From the NCBI GenBank assembly GCA_964625465.1, contig CAZVFD010000015.1:1-31264 (forward strand): a stretch of DNA of 31,264 nucleotides. Direction: 5' to 3'. Source of the stretch: CAZLFQ01 sp964625465. GTDB lineage: Bacteria > Pseudomonadota > Alphaproteobacteria > Rickettsiales > Midichloriaceae. The notes under the pieces were generated by a model. The model made no database searches and was not told the DNA's origin. It worked only from the letters and a program-made list of their open reading frames with translations. Shown one piece after another: positions 21,997 to 30,748 of this stretch. The position numbers and the translations under genes are program-made. Position 1 is the stretch's first letter, and each line of letters begins with the position of its first letter.

Positions 21997-23019
21997 ATGC
22001 ATGAGTCCAAGATAACTACAGTACAGAATATTCTCCCAGCAAGTGAATACTCGTCATTGATTCGTGCTTTGAATCGTGGAATATATCTGGATACAGAAAT
22101 CATAGAGATTGTGATGAGTCGTCCAACGATTGATTTCATAAAGTTGAATGAAGTTATGGGTACTTTTTATGAAGAGATTGTAAAACGTGCTAATCAAAAC
22201 TTATTTTCTTTGTTCACAGGAGCTGCGTCTTCTGAAAGAGTATGCCGTTTAATAGATGGTAATTTTTATAGCCTAAGCAACGAACTCCTGAGTACATTGA
22301 TAGTTAATGTCGGACATGTGAACCCTGCAGGGCTAGCTGGGATTATTGCTAAATCCAGAGATTATTCTGGTAGAACTGCTTTCTTCTATGCAGATCATCC
22401 GCAAGACCGAATGAGGATAAAAATGCTTATACAGATTTTTGGAAGGAGAGCCCCTGGAGGCGCGGATTTTACTGATAGTTTACTAGAATGTTTGGCAGTA
22501 AAAGCGGGCAATTTTGGTACGGCGTTTGAGTGGATAAGAGGTCGAAGCTCTTTTGTTTTGAATGAAATTTTGGATGTCTTAGGTGATAACAAGATTGGAC
22601 TTAAAAAGTTTGCAGAAGCTTATATACTCTATTTTTTACAAGTCGGGACTGATGAGGATTTTGCTAAATTTATAAAAAAACTAGAACTCTATCCCGACGT
22701 TCTTGCTGGCATCTTAAATTATAAAAATCAAGGCACTTCAATACTGCTTGAAATTGCCGTTAGCAGAGCAGATGTTGGAAAAGTTAGTGTATTAGCTCCT
22801 CATTATGCCAGAGAAGATAGACATAGATTACTAAGTCCTGAAATTAGTTTTAGTATGGAAAGTGCTCTTAAGAAACAGACAGTTGTTAGGGTTATGGCAT
22901 CGACAGCGGTCTCCCATTGCTATAGCGCAACTGTAGCTGTTATAAGTGCTCCTAGCTCACTCTTTGCTTGGGCAACAACACCAAAACCGAACGACAAGGG
23001 AAATAATTTAGAGAGATAA
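21997..23019 (+). CDS. Hypothetical protein, possibly with degenerate ankyrin-like repeats
   Basis: A 340-residue protein with an AAAGG site before ATG 21997. No signal peptide is present. The body is helical. Segments such as DYSGRTAFFYADHPQ (about 122-136) and NYKNQGTSILLEIAVSRADV resemble the G-x-T-x-L-x-x-A turns of ankyrin repeats but are spaced irregularly, so this is only a suggestion. Near the C-terminus a stretch of small and hydrophobic residues (about 298-328, SHCYSATVAVISAPSSLFAW) could be a membrane-associated segment. It ends NNLER and converges on rbfA with six bases between stops. It may share the bufferin transcript by position. Repeat proteins of this size are common candidate effectors in intracellular bacteria, but there is no direct evidence. 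Confidence 0.6.
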   Translation: MHESKITTVQNILPASEYSSLIRALNRGIYLDTEIIEIVMSRPTIDFIKLNEVMGTFYEEIVKRANQNLFSLFTGAASSERVCRLIDGNFYSLSNELLSTLIVNVGHVNPAGLAGIIAKSRDYSGRTAFFYADHPQDRMRIKMLIQIFGRRAPGGADFTDSLLECLAVKAGNFGTAFEWIRGRSSFVLNEILDVLGDNKIGLKKFAEAYILYFLQVGTDEDFAKFIKKLELYPDVLAGILNYKNQGTSILLEIAVSRADVGKVSVLAPHYAREDRHRLLSPEISFSMESALKKQTVVRVMASTAVSHCYSATVAVISAPSSLFAWATTPKPNDKGNNLER

Positions 23020-23025
23020 AACAAT

Positions 23026-23388
23026 TTAAATTTTATTCAGCAGATCATCAATTTTCTTTGCGTTATCAGCTGTTTCGTCAATGACGAAACGTAATTCTGG
23101 TGAGAAGCGCATATTGATTTTAGAAGTTACTAACTTTCGAATCTGTGGCGCAATATCGTTGAACAATTTTAATAGATTTTTCTTATCTGAATCAGTTGGG
23201 AAAATTAAGAATGCAGTCGCTATTTTTAGATCACGACTGATTCTAACTTCAGATACAGTAATCATTATATTTTCAAAAAAAGGATGCGCTAATTCTCCTC
23301 TAATCAATATTTCTGCAATGGCTGCGCGAATCGACTGGGCAGTTTGCAGCTGTCTTGCAGATGGAGCTTGAGCATATCTTATTACCAT
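23026..23388 (-). CDS. rbfA: Ribosome-binding factor A
   Basis: RbfA helps mature the 30S subunit and 16S rRNA 5' end. The 120-residue length fits. The pattern PSARQLQTAQSIRAAIAEIL (9-28), RGELAHPFF, ITVSEVRISRDLKIATAFLI and PELRFVIDETADNAKKIDDLL, with its KH-like fold order, matches the alphaproteobacterial family. A GAGGTAG site precedes the ATG 12 bases after infB's stop. It is the last gene of the rimP-nusA-infB-rbfA operon. Confidence 0.95.
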   Translation of the reverse strand: MVIRYAQAPSARQLQTAQSIRAAIAEILIRGELAHPFFENIMITVSEVRISRDLKIATAFLIFPTDSDKKNLLKLFNDIAPQIRKLVTSKINMRFSPELRFVIDETADNAKKIDDLLNKI

Positions 23389-23399
23389 AAAACTACCTC

Positions 23400-25973
23400 T
23401 TAAAGTGTGCGGCTTTCCTCGGTCACCTCGAATGCTTCGAAACGATCACCTTTTTTGATATCTTCGTAGTTTTCAAACGTTACACCACACTCAAAACCTG
23501 CTGCTACTTCTTTAGCATCATCTTTGAAGCGTTTTAAAGCTTTAAGTTTGCCTTGATATATTACTACCTGATCTCTAATTAATCTTACGTGAGAGTTACG
23601 TTTGATTGTGCCCTCTGTAACATAACAACCTGCAACCTTGCCAAATTTAGTAACGTTAAATACTTCACGAATTTCAGCGTAACCTGTGGTTGTTTCTTTG
23701 ATGGTAGGAGATAGCATTCCACCCATAGCGGCTTTAACTTCATCCACTAGGTTGTAGATGATTGAGTAGTATTTAATATCAACGCCTAAGACTTTTGACA
23801 ATTCCCTAGCTTGTGTGCTTGCACGAACGTTAAAGCCAATTACAAAAGCATTTGAAGCGCTTGCAAGTGTAATGTCTGATTCTGTAATGCCGCCAACCGC
23901 AGAGTGAAGAATACGAACACCGATTTCGTCTGTATTAAGTCTCTCTAGGCTGCTACAGATGGCTTCAACTGAACCTTGTACGTCTGCTTTAACGATTACA
24001 GGAAGTTCTTTTGCTCCTTCAGATTTAGCTTTGCTGAACATCTGTTCAAGTGTTAACTGTTTAGACGCAACGATACGTTTTTGACGTTCTCTAATCTGAC
24101 GGAATGATACTAGATCCTTTGCTGATCTCTCATCTTTGGTAACAATAAATTCATCACCCGCAACTGGAGCTTGGTCTAAACCAAGAATTTCAATAGGAGA
24201 TGATGGGAGAGCTTCTGCAACAGATTTTCCTTTGTCGTTTATTAGGGCTCTGATTTTTCCAGATGCACTACCAGCAACAACCATATCTCCAACTTTTAGT
24301 GTGCCTTTTTGAACTAAAAGAGTCGCGACTGGGCCACGACCTTTATCAACTTTAGATTCAACAACTGCACCTTCTGCAAGGCGATTTGGATTAGCTTTTA
24401 GTTCGAGCATTTCGGCTTGTAACAATATGGATTCTTCTAGTTTTTCCAAATTCAATTTTTGTTTGGCAGACACTTCAATACACATTATATCGCCACCCAT
24501 ATCTTCAGGGACTAAGTCATGCGAAAGAAGTTCTTGTTTTACGCGAGTCGGATTCGCTTCAGGCTTATCAATTTTATTTATCGCTACAATTATTGGAACC
24601 TTCGCTGCCTTCGCATGGCTTATAGCTTCTATAGTTTGTTGCATTATTCCATCATCTGCTGCTACAACTAACACTACGATATCAGTTACTTGTGCGCCGC
24701 GCATTCTCATTGCAGTAAATGCTTCGTGGCCAGGAGTATCCAAGAAAGTGATAACTTTGCCGTTGTGCATTTTTACTTGGTAAGCACCAATGTGCTGAGT
24801 AATACCTCCAGCTTCCCCAGCTGCAACGTCAGTCTGACGGAGTGCGTCAAGCAACGATGTTTTCCCGTGGTCAACGTGGCCCATCACTGTAACCACTGGT
24901 GGGCGAGACTGTAGTGACTCTGTTGTATCTTCAATTTTTTGTACTAGAGTTGATTCAATTTCAGCTTCGGTTACTCTCTTAATTTTATGACCTAGCTCAT
25001 GAATTACTAATTCGGCAGTATCAGCATCGATGGTTTGATTCACAGTAACCATCATACCCATTTTCATTAATGTCTTCACAACATCTGCACTTTTTTCTGC
25101 CATACGGTTAGCTAGTTCTTGTACGGTCATAACATCAGGAACGCTTACTTCGCGTACCATTTTTTCAGAAGATTTTTGTTGGTTTTGATTTTCAAATTTT
25201 CTTCTAGCTTTGTCGCGTGCACGCATGATAGAAGCTTGGCTTCTGCGTCTTATAGGTCCTGCTCCGCTTTCTTCGTCCATCATCATAACTTGAGCTACAG
25301 AAAGCTTTCTACCAGCCTTTCTATCATCTCCGCCTTTCTTAGATGCAGCTGCCTCAGCTTCTTCTCTGAATTTTAATTCTTTGGGTTTTACAGGTTTGCT
25401 TTTGGTTAAATCAGGTTTTACTGGCGCTTCTAGTACTCCAGTTTCAGCAACAGGTTTTTCTGGCTTGTAAAGGTCATCCAAGTTTCTAACCTTGTTTTTA
25501 CCATTGCCAAGAACCTCATGTAGGCCGCGAATTTGCCTAGGCTGTTCGGAAATTTCAGCCTGAGTTCCAGAATCTGTGGTGTTTTCATCCAATGTTATCT
25601 GTTCAGAAGCAGCCTGAATATCTGCTCCCAAAGCTTCAGGTTCATCTGGTGCTTGAATTGAAGCCGCTGTTCTTTGAGATTTGAATTTCTCAGCCATTCT
25701 CAAAGCCTGAAGTCTTTTCTCTTTTTCGCTCTCAGTTAAAAAAGATCCGCCTGCGTGAGATGGCTGCATGTTAGGTTCGATTGTTACCTTTTTGTTTCCA
25801 CGCGATTTTGTAACCACTACAACTTTGCCCTTTGATGCAGTTCTGCTCTGGGTTTGAGGTGAGGTAGAAGGTGACTTTGGGGCAATGGTCAACTTCTCAG
25901 AAGGAGTTCCCTTGCTTATTCCAAGAGTTCCTTGCTTGATTCCTAAAGTTAGTTTTTTATCTTTATCAGTCAC
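23400..25973 (-). CDS. infB: Translation initiation factor IF-2
   Basis: IF-2 is the GTPase that places initiator tRNA on the 30S subunit and promotes subunit joining. The 857-residue protein has a long, charged, disordered N-terminal half (residues 1-275), an IF2-N segment, and the GTPase domain. That domain has GHVDHGKTSLLDALR (near 360-375), ITQHIGAYQV (switch I), DTPGHEAFTAMR (G3), NKIDKPEA (G4) and EVSAKQ (G5). Domains II-IV follow with TIKRNSHVRLIRD at the C-terminus. Translation starts at a GTG (25973) behind GAGG; no in-frame ATG lies between the upstream stop and that codon. The gene follows nusA after 61 bases containing a weak hairpin. Confidence 0.97.
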   Translation of the reverse strand: MTDKDKKLTLGIKQGTLGISKGTPSEKLTIAPKSPSTSPQTQSRTASKGKVVVVTKSRGNKKVTIEPNMQPSHAGGSFLTESEKEKRLQALRMAEKFKSQRTAASIQAPDEPEALGADIQAASEQITLDENTTDSGTQAEISEQPRQIRGLHEVLGNGKNKVRNLDDLYKPEKPVAETGVLEAPVKPDLTKSKPVKPKELKFREEAEAAASKKGGDDRKAGRKLSVAQVMMMDEESGAGPIRRRSQASIMRARDKARRKFENQNQQKSSEKMVREVSVPDVMTVQELANRMAEKSADVVKTLMKMGMMVTVNQTIDADTAELVIHELGHKIKRVTEAEIESTLVQKIEDTTESLQSRPPVVTVMGHVDHGKTSLLDALRQTDVAAGEAGGITQHIGAYQVKMHNGKVITFLDTPGHEAFTAMRMRGAQVTDIVVLVVAADDGIMQQTIEAISHAKAAKVPIIVAINKIDKPEANPTRVKQELLSHDLVPEDMGGDIMCIEVSAKQKLNLEKLEESILLQAEMLELKANPNRLAEGAVVESKVDKGRGPVATLLVQKGTLKVGDMVVAGSASGKIRALINDKGKSVAEALPSSPIEILGLDQAPVAGDEFIVTKDERSAKDLVSFRQIRERQKRIVASKQLTLEQMFSKAKSEGAKELPVIVKADVQGSVEAICSSLERLNTDEIGVRILHSAVGGITESDITLASASNAFVIGFNVRASTQARELSKVLGVDIKYYSIIYNLVDEVKAAMGGMLSPTIKETTTGYAEIREVFNVTKFGKVAGCYVTEGTIKRNSHVRLIRDQVVIYQGKLKALKRFKDDAKEVAAGFECGVTFENYEDIKKGDRFEAFEVTEESRTL

Positions 25974-26006
25974 TTTTCAACCTCAACATGTTTGTAGCAT
26001 TTTATC

Positions 26007-26028
26007 ATTGTGTGTTTTAACTCACAAT
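26007..26028 (-). other. Short imperfect hairpin in the nusA-infB spacer
   Basis: ATTGTG and CACAAT with three inner pairs after one mismatch form a short hairpin 34 bases before the infB GTG. No T-tract follows, so it is not a terminator; it may be an RNA processing site or chance in AT-rich sequence. Confidence 0.3.
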
Positions 26029-26034
26029 AATACT

Positions 26035-27636
26035 TTATTTATTAAAATATGTAGCATTACGTGCTGCCATAATCATTTTGTCAATTTGCGCTTCTTCAAG
26101 ACCTGAATCTGAAACTTTTTCGATAAACTCATCTCTAGCAAGGTCAGCGAAATCATTTATATTTCTTACTCCTGCAGAGTATAATTTACTAGCAACTTCT
26201 TCTGTCATTCCACTGATTGCAAGTAAGTTTTTATCAAGTCTAGAGGCACTAACTTCTATCGGCACCACTGGAGCTTGAGCTGCATCATCATGAGTCTCTG
26301 CGTATGAGATTGCACGGTTGATTAATTCAGCTGCTATTCCTTCATCTAGCCCTTCGATCGCTCCGATTTCAGCTACTCCTGCATCTATTAGATCTTGAAT
26401 AGATGTAAAGCCTTCTGATGCAAGAAGCTGAGCGAGTATTTCTTCAACATCCAGTGCTTCCATGAATTTCTTGGTAATAGCTGAGAACTCATCTGTTCTA
26501 CGCTTAGATTCTGATTGCTCAGTAAGAACATCGATTTGCCATCCAATTAACTTAGAGGCGAGTCTAACGTTCTGGCCTCGTTTGCCGATTGCAATACTTA
26601 GTTGCTCATCAGGCACAACGATCTCAATACGTCTTTTGTCTTCATCGATAATTACTTTTGAAACTTCAGCAGGTGATAAAGCATTTACAACCATTGTAGC
26701 TGGATCAGATGACCACTGAATGATGTCGATTTTTTCACCGCTTAATTCATTAATAACCGCTTGTACTCTTGCCCCTCTCATGCCCACGCAAGATCCTACT
26801 GGATCAATTGAGCTGTCGGATGAGAATACGGCGATTTTGGCTCTAGAGCCTGGATCACGAGCGATTGCTTTGATTTCAATTACGCGATCATAAATCTCTG
26901 GAACTTCTTGTGCGAACAATGCTGCTAAAAATTCGCTATGTGTTCTTGATAGTTGAATTTGGTGGCTTTTATTTTCTTTGTTCACCTCGAATAAATAAGC
27001 GCGAATTCTTTCGCCCTGTTTTACTCTTTCATTGCGAATCATGAATTCGCGTCTTAGCATACCTTCAGCGCTGCCAAGTTTAACAATTGCATTGCCGTAT
27101 TCAACTTTCTCAACGATTCCGCTAACAATTTGCCCAACTTTATCTTTGAATTCCTCAAATTGTTTATTTCTTTCAATCTCACGAACCCTGTATGTAATAA
27201 CTTGCTTCGCAGATTGGGCAGCTACTCTACCTAAATCAATTGGAGGGAGTGGTTCAGAAATAATGTCGCCGATCTCAGCATCAGATTTTTTAATTTTAGC
27301 GTCTTTAAGAGAGATAGTGTTCATCTCTTTCAAATACCTAGCTTGAGGATCCATAGGTTCTAAGTTTTGCTGTGTCTCATCCTCTACAACCACTTCTTCA
27401 TTAGGATCAATTACACGCATCTCTCTGAATAGTCTAACTTCACCAGTTTTACGATCGATTTCCGCTCTTACTGAATGCTCATGACCATATTTTCTGCGTG
27501 CCGCAACGCGGATAGCTTCTTCCAATGCTTTGATTACTTCTTCTTTAGCGATACCTTTTTCTCTCGCTACAGCATCTGCTATTTGTATTAATTCAGTGCT
27601 TCCAAATGATGAATCAAATCTAGGTTGTACTGCCAT
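26035..27636 (-). CDS. nusA: Transcription termination/antitermination protein NusA
   Basis: NusA binds RNA polymerase and modulates pausing, termination and antitermination. Domains in order: N-terminal polymerase-binding domain (1-130, starting FDSSFGSTELIQIADAVARE), S1 domain (about 135-205, VGQIVSGIVEKVEYGNAIV), KH1 (DPVGSCVGMRGARVQAVINE) and KH2 (EQLSIAIGKRGQNVRLASKL). Two C-terminal acidic helix-hairpin repeats follow (ILAQLLASEGFTSIQDLID and the copy near LLAISGMTEEVASKLYSAGV). The 533-residue length matches alphaproteobacterial NusA with both repeats. An AGGAGA site sits inside the end of rimP, two bases from whose stop the ATG begins. It is placed in the usual rimP-nusA-infB order. 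Confidence 0.97.
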   Translation of the reverse strand: MAVQPRFDSSFGSTELIQIADAVAREKGIAKEEVIKALEEAIRVAARRKYGHEHSVRAEIDRKTGEVRLFREMRVIDPNEEVVVEDETQQNLEPMDPQARYLKEMNTISLKDAKIKKSDAEIGDIISEPLPPIDLGRVAAQSAKQVITYRVREIERNKQFEEFKDKVGQIVSGIVEKVEYGNAIVKLGSAEGMLRREFMIRNERVKQGERIRAYLFEVNKENKSHQIQLSRTHSEFLAALFAQEVPEIYDRVIEIKAIARDPGSRAKIAVFSSDSSIDPVGSCVGMRGARVQAVINELSGEKIDIIQWSSDPATMVVNALSPAEVSKVIIDEDKRRIEIVVPDEQLSIAIGKRGQNVRLASKLIGWQIDVLTEQSESKRRTDEFSAITKKFMEALDVEEILAQLLASEGFTSIQDLIDAGVAEIGAIEGLDEGIAAELINRAISYAETHDDAAQAPVVPIEVSASRLDKNLLAISGMTEEVASKLYSAGVRNINDFADLARDEFIEKVSDSGLEEAQIDKMIMAARNATYFNK

Positions 27637-27638
27637 CT

Positions 27639-28163
27639 TTATCTCCTGCGTTTTGGTTTAAATTTGTTGTTCTTTTTTTCTTCAAAAATCAAATGTGCAT
27701 CTGACACGTTTGAGAAAGGAAAGTCAAAGATCTCCTTGGTATCTCTATCCTCAAATGCAAATGTCTCATCCTTAACTTCCTTAATGGTGCCAGTAAAATT
27801 TCTTTGTCCATTATGGCTGATCTTTAAAGTTACTTTAGAAGGAATTCCAGCGTACTTGCTAAAATCCTTTGCTCTAGTTAAAGGCCTGTTTAAGCCTGCT
27901 GAACTTACTTCTAAAACGTATTCTTGCTCTATTGGATCTTCTACATCAAGAAGTACAGAAATGTGCTTGCTTACTTTTTCGCAATCATCAACATTTAGCG
28001 CCGAGTCATCTTGTCGATCTAGCATAATTTGAAGGTGCTTGTGTTTTGAGCCGCCCCCAACTCTAATACGGACGACATCATACCCCATATTGACTATCGA
28101 AGGTTCTATTATTTCTAGTAGCTTTGCTTCTAATTGTGTTTGATAAACATTCATTAGCTTCAT
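27639..28163 (-). CDS. rimP: Ribosome maturation factor RimP
   Basis: RimP is needed for 30S assembly. The 174-residue reading from ATG 28163 (MKLMNVYQTQLEAKLLEIIE) contains the N-terminal domain with VVRIRVGGGSKHKHLQIMLD. The family core VDDCEKVSKHISVLLDVEDP and YVLEVSSAGLNRPLTRAKDF follows, then the C-terminal SH3-like domain ending in a basic tail (NKFKPKRRR). An ATG three codons later (28154) is an equally possible start. An upstream in-frame GTG lies inside the terminator-like hairpin and is rejected. No clear Shine-Dalgarno precedes any start. A promoter candidate lies at 28209-28237. Confidence 0.93.
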   Translation of the reverse strand: MKLMNVYQTQLEAKLLEIIEPSIVNMGYDVVRIRVGGGSKHKHLQIMLDRQDDSALNVDDCEKVSKHISVLLDVEDPIEQEYVLEVSSAGLNRPLTRAKDFSKYAGIPSKVTLKISHNGQRNFTGTIKEVKDETFAFEDRDTKEIFDFPFSNVSDAHLIFEEKKNNKFKPKRRR

Positions 28164-28173
28164 CCAAAATAAA

Positions 28174-28192
28174 AGGTGGGCACTGCCCACCT
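28174..28192 (-). terminator. Intrinsic terminator / leader hairpin between cydX-like gene and rimP
   Basis: On the minus strand AGGTGGGCA and its exact complement (28174-28182 with 28184-28192) form a GC-rich hairpin, effectively seven pairs with a 5-base loop, followed by TTTTATTTT. It lies 38 bases after the small cyd gene stop and only about 10 bases before the rimP ATG. It is both the likely end of the cydAB transcript and a hairpin in the rimP leader downstream of the rimP promoter candidate. Confidence 0.75.
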
Positions 28193-28208
28193 AAAAAAAC
28201 TTGAGGTT

Positions 28209-28237
28209 ACTATAGTCTGTTTAATCGAATCATGCAA
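28209..28237 (-). promoter_or_regulatory. Candidate promoter of the rimP-nusA-infB-rbfA operon
   Basis: On the minus strand TTGCAT (28232-28237), 17 bases, TATAGT (28209-28214). It overlaps the last codons of the small cyd gene. Transcripts would begin near 28200 and pass at once through the hairpin at 28174-28192, a layout compatible with attenuation. Confidence 0.5.
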
Positions 28238-28355
28238 GTGTTTTCATGATTAACTTTAAAACCCAAGTCGTACCCAAAAAAACTAAAAGACTAGCTAGCC
28301 ATAATCCAATGAACCAAAGGATTTGAGAGCGCTTTTTATTTATACAAGCTTTCAT
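28230..28355 (-). CDS. 41-residue single-span protein, CydX/DUF2474-like bd oxidase accessory
   Basis: ATG 28355 behind a GAGGG site, starting 20 bases inside the end of cydB in another frame; stop TGA at 28230. The sequence has a basic N-terminus (MKACINKKRSQ), one membrane helix (ILWFIGLWLASLLVFLGTTW) and a short basic tail. This fits the small DUF2474 proteins encoded after CIO-type cydAB (pattern W-x-x-x-x-W-x-x-S then a second hydrophobic half). It is analogous to the CydX subunit that stabilises bd oxidases. Position, overlap, RBS and topology make it a convincing gene; exact family membership is from memory of the pattern. Confidence 0.72.
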   Translation of the reverse strand: MKACINKKRSQILWFIGLWLASLLVFLGTTWVLKLIMKTLA

Positions 28356-29358
28356 GTGAAACTTTCCCTCTAAATACATAATAGTTATATGCAGTATAAA
28401 TTAAAATAATTGGTAATATTCCAACGACTCCAATTATGGAAATTTCAATAGATTCGCGTGCTGCTAAACATTCCCATATAGTTAATGAATGAGGTACTAT
28501 CCATGGAAAAATGCTGATGGCTAAACCTATATATCCCAAGAGAAACATTATAATACTGAAAGTAAAAGGATAGTAATCTTTTGTTGGTTTGAAATTGTCA
28601 TATACGAGAAATATAGACACAAAAAATGTAACTAAAGGGATGGGTGCAAGATAATAAAAATTCGGTAAAGTAAACCATCTATCGAAAATTTCAGGATTCT
28701 CGAACGGTAGGTATATACTCACAACAAACATGAAAAATAAGACCGCAAATGTTGCATAGTTGGAGATTTTTCTACCCCAATCATGAATTTTGCCCGTGGT
28801 TTTCATGACTAGCCAGCCGCTACCAAGTAATGTGTATCCTGCAACTATTGCCGCGCCAACTATTAGACAGAATGGATTAAGCCAGTCCATTGAGCTGCCG
28901 ATAAATTTTCCTTTTTCAACACTAAACCCTTGTATAAATTCTCCCAAAATTACACCTTGAAAAAAACTTGCGCAAAGAGAGCCGTAGTGAAAACAATTAA
29001 TCCAGAATTTTTTTTGTGAAGAAGTTGATTTAAAAATAAACTCGAAAGCTACTCCTCTTAAAATTAGTCCTAATAACATAAATATTATTGGCAAATAAAG
29101 AGCCTGCATGATTATTGCATAAGCAACAGGGAAGCCGATTAATAAGCCGCCACCACCAAGAATTAGCCATGTTTCATTACCATCCCAAAATGGGGCGATG
29201 GAATTTATCATTCTAGTTTGATCTTTTTCATCTTTTGCAAATTTAGTTAGAATGCCAATTCCTAAATCAAAACCATCAAGAATTACGTACATGATTATTG
29301 CTAGAGCCAAGATTCCTGACCAGATAATTGCGAGATCTACGTTTTGTAAAAAATCCAT
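28336..29358 (-). CDS. cydB: Cytochrome bd-type ubiquinol oxidase subunit II (CIO type)
   Basis: CydB is the structural partner of CydA in the bd quinol oxidase, a bacterial oxygen reductase of high affinity in many species. The 340-residue protein has about eight or nine helices. The family hallmarks MYVILDGFDLGIGIL (23-37) and NSIAPFWDGNETWLILGGGGLLIGFP (52-77, split here by length) are present, as is PFCLIVGAAIVAGYTLLGSGWL. The start is one base from the cydA stop, so translation is coupled. Its end overlaps the 41-residue gene. Confidence 0.96.
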   Translation of the reverse strand: MDFLQNVDLAIIWSGILALAIIMYVILDGFDLGIGILTKFAKDEKDQTRMINSIAPFWDGNETWLILGGGGLLIGFPVAYAIIMQALYLPIIFMLLGLILRGVAFEFIFKSTSSQKKFWINCFHYGSLCASFFQGVILGEFIQGFSVEKGKFIGSSMDWLNPFCLIVGAAIVAGYTLLGSGWLVMKTTGKIHDWGRKISNYATFAVLFFMFVVSIYLPFENPEIFDRWFTLPNFYYLAPIPLVTFFVSIFLVYDNFKPTKDYYPFTFSIIMFLLGYIGLAISIFPWIVPHSLTIWECLAARESIEISIIGVVGILPIILIYTAYNYYVFRGKVSHESLYK

Positions 29359-29359
29359 A

Positions 29360-30748
29360 CTACCTCTTAAAAATATTAATTAGCGGTTGTGGCTTGGTAA
29401 AGCTATGCGAGCCGAAAATTTCCAAATCTTCTTTTGGCCCTTTCTCGACTAATTTGAACAAATAGTATAACCCAGCACCAAAAACAAGAGTGTAAATTGC
29501 TATAAAACAACCAAGTGAAATGGCGGATTGAATATGATTTATTGATGGTGAAATTGCATCTTTAGTTTTTAATATTCCATATATTATATAAGGCTGTCTT
29601 CCAACTTCAGTTACAATCCATCCGCTTAATAAAGCGATGAATCCTGCTGGAGCCATTAATCTACAGAACTGAAGATAGTAACGGTTTGTAAATAAGGTTT
29701 TTCTGTATAAAAGTAATAACCCAAGTGCAGCGGTAAGGAGCATCAGCATGCCTATGCCAACCATTATTCGGAAAGCAAAAAATACCGTAGCGACAGGAGG
29801 ACGCTCTGATTTATCCCAATGTTTTAGGCCTTTTACTTCGCCATCTAAATCGTGAGTGAGAATTAGGCTGGCAAGTTTTGGAATTTCTATCGCATATTTT
29901 GTTGTTTCTGTTTCAGAGTCAGGTAAGCCAAAAAGTTTTAGGCCTGCGCCTCTTTCAGTATCCCAAAGTCCTTCCATTGCAGAAACTTTTACAGGCTGAT
30001 GTTTTAAAGTATTTAATCCATGCATGTCGCCCATTATAATTTGAGTAGGTGCAGCTAGAATTACCATGCTTAGCGCCATTATCATCATAACTTTGGATTC
30101 ATTAACGAATTTTTTACGCAATATATAATAAGCACCAGTACCAAGAACTACAAATGCTGTTGTTAAATAGCAAGCGAGTATCATATGTGTAAATCTATAT
30201 GGGAACGATGGGTTGAAAACAATGTCTGCCCAGCTTACAGGAAATAAAATCCCATTTTCATCAATGCGAATACCTTGAGGTGTGTGCATCCAACTATTTG
30301 CAGATAAAATCCAAAATGCGGAAATTAAAGTGCCAACGGCGACAATTACTGTAGAAGCAAAGTGCATATTTTTACTGACGCGGCCAATACCAAATAGCAT
30401 TATTCCTAAGAACGACGCCTCTAAAAAGAATGCAGTGAGAACTTCGTAACCTAGTAATGGCCCCAAGATATTTCCCGCGCGAATTGATAGTTCTGCCCAG
30501 TTTGTGCCGAATTGATAAGACATTACAATTCCTGATACTACTCCAAATGCAAAGCTGAGTGCAAAAATCTTGACCCAGAATTTATAGAGATTTAGAAAAA
30601 GTTTTTTATTTGTATATAAGTACAATCCTTCGAGTACTGCTAAAAAACTTGCTAGTCCTATTGTGAAAGCTGGAAAAATTATATGGAAAGAAATTGTGAA
30701 TGCAAATTGTATTCTTGAAAGAATTAGCGTTAACGCGTGCGCGTCCAT
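29360..30748 (-). CDS. cydA: Cytochrome bd-type ubiquinol oxidase subunit I (CIO type, short Q-loop)
   Basis: CydA carries hemes b558, b595 and the third heme, plus the quinol site. The 462-residue protein begins MDAHALTLILSRIQFAFTIS and continues FHIIFPAFTIGLA with His22 as heme ligand. GVVSGIVMSYQFGTNWAE, the His in RFTHMILACYL, the short Q-loop around GLKHWDKSERPPVATVFFAF, and the GRQPYIIYG segment identify the cyanide-insensitive-oxidase subclass rather than the long-loop E. coli type. Short-loop enzymes often hold only b hemes and resist cyanide. It heads the cydA-cydB-small protein operon. No convincing promoter was seen in the 127 bases upstream, only an AGG site before the ATG. It gives this organism a copper-free alternative to the cbb3 oxidase. 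Confidence 0.96.
   Translation of the reverse strand: MDAHALTLILSRIQFAFTISFHIIFPAFTIGLASFLAVLEGLYLYTNKKLFLNLYKFWVKIFALSFAFGVVSGIVMSYQFGTNWAELSIRAGNILGPLLGYEVLTAFFLEASFLGIMLFGIGRVSKNMHFASTVIVAVGTLISAFWILSANSWMHTPQGIRIDENGILFPVSWADIVFNPSFPYRFTHMILACYLTTAFVVLGTGAYYILRKKFVNESKVMMIMALSMVILAAPTQIIMGDMHGLNTLKHQPVKVSAMEGLWDTERGAGLKLFGLPDSETETTKYAIEIPKLASLILTHDLDGEVKGLKHWDKSERPPVATVFFAFRIMVGIGMLMLLTAALGLLLLYRKTLFTNRYYLQFCRLMAPAGFIALLSGWIVTEVGRQPYIIYGILKTKDAISPSINHIQSAISLGCFIAIYTLVFGAGLYYLFKLVEKGPKEDLEIFGSHSFTKPQPLINIFKR

Noticed and set aside
27625..28032. Plus-strand open frame opposite rimP
   Set aside because: The minus strand carries conserved RimP in a standard operon; the plus-strand product is Ser/Phe-rich antisense translation.
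28164..28190. GTG start of rimP at 28190
   Set aside because: It is part of the GC-rich hairpin stem, and the nine added residues are not part of the RimP family.
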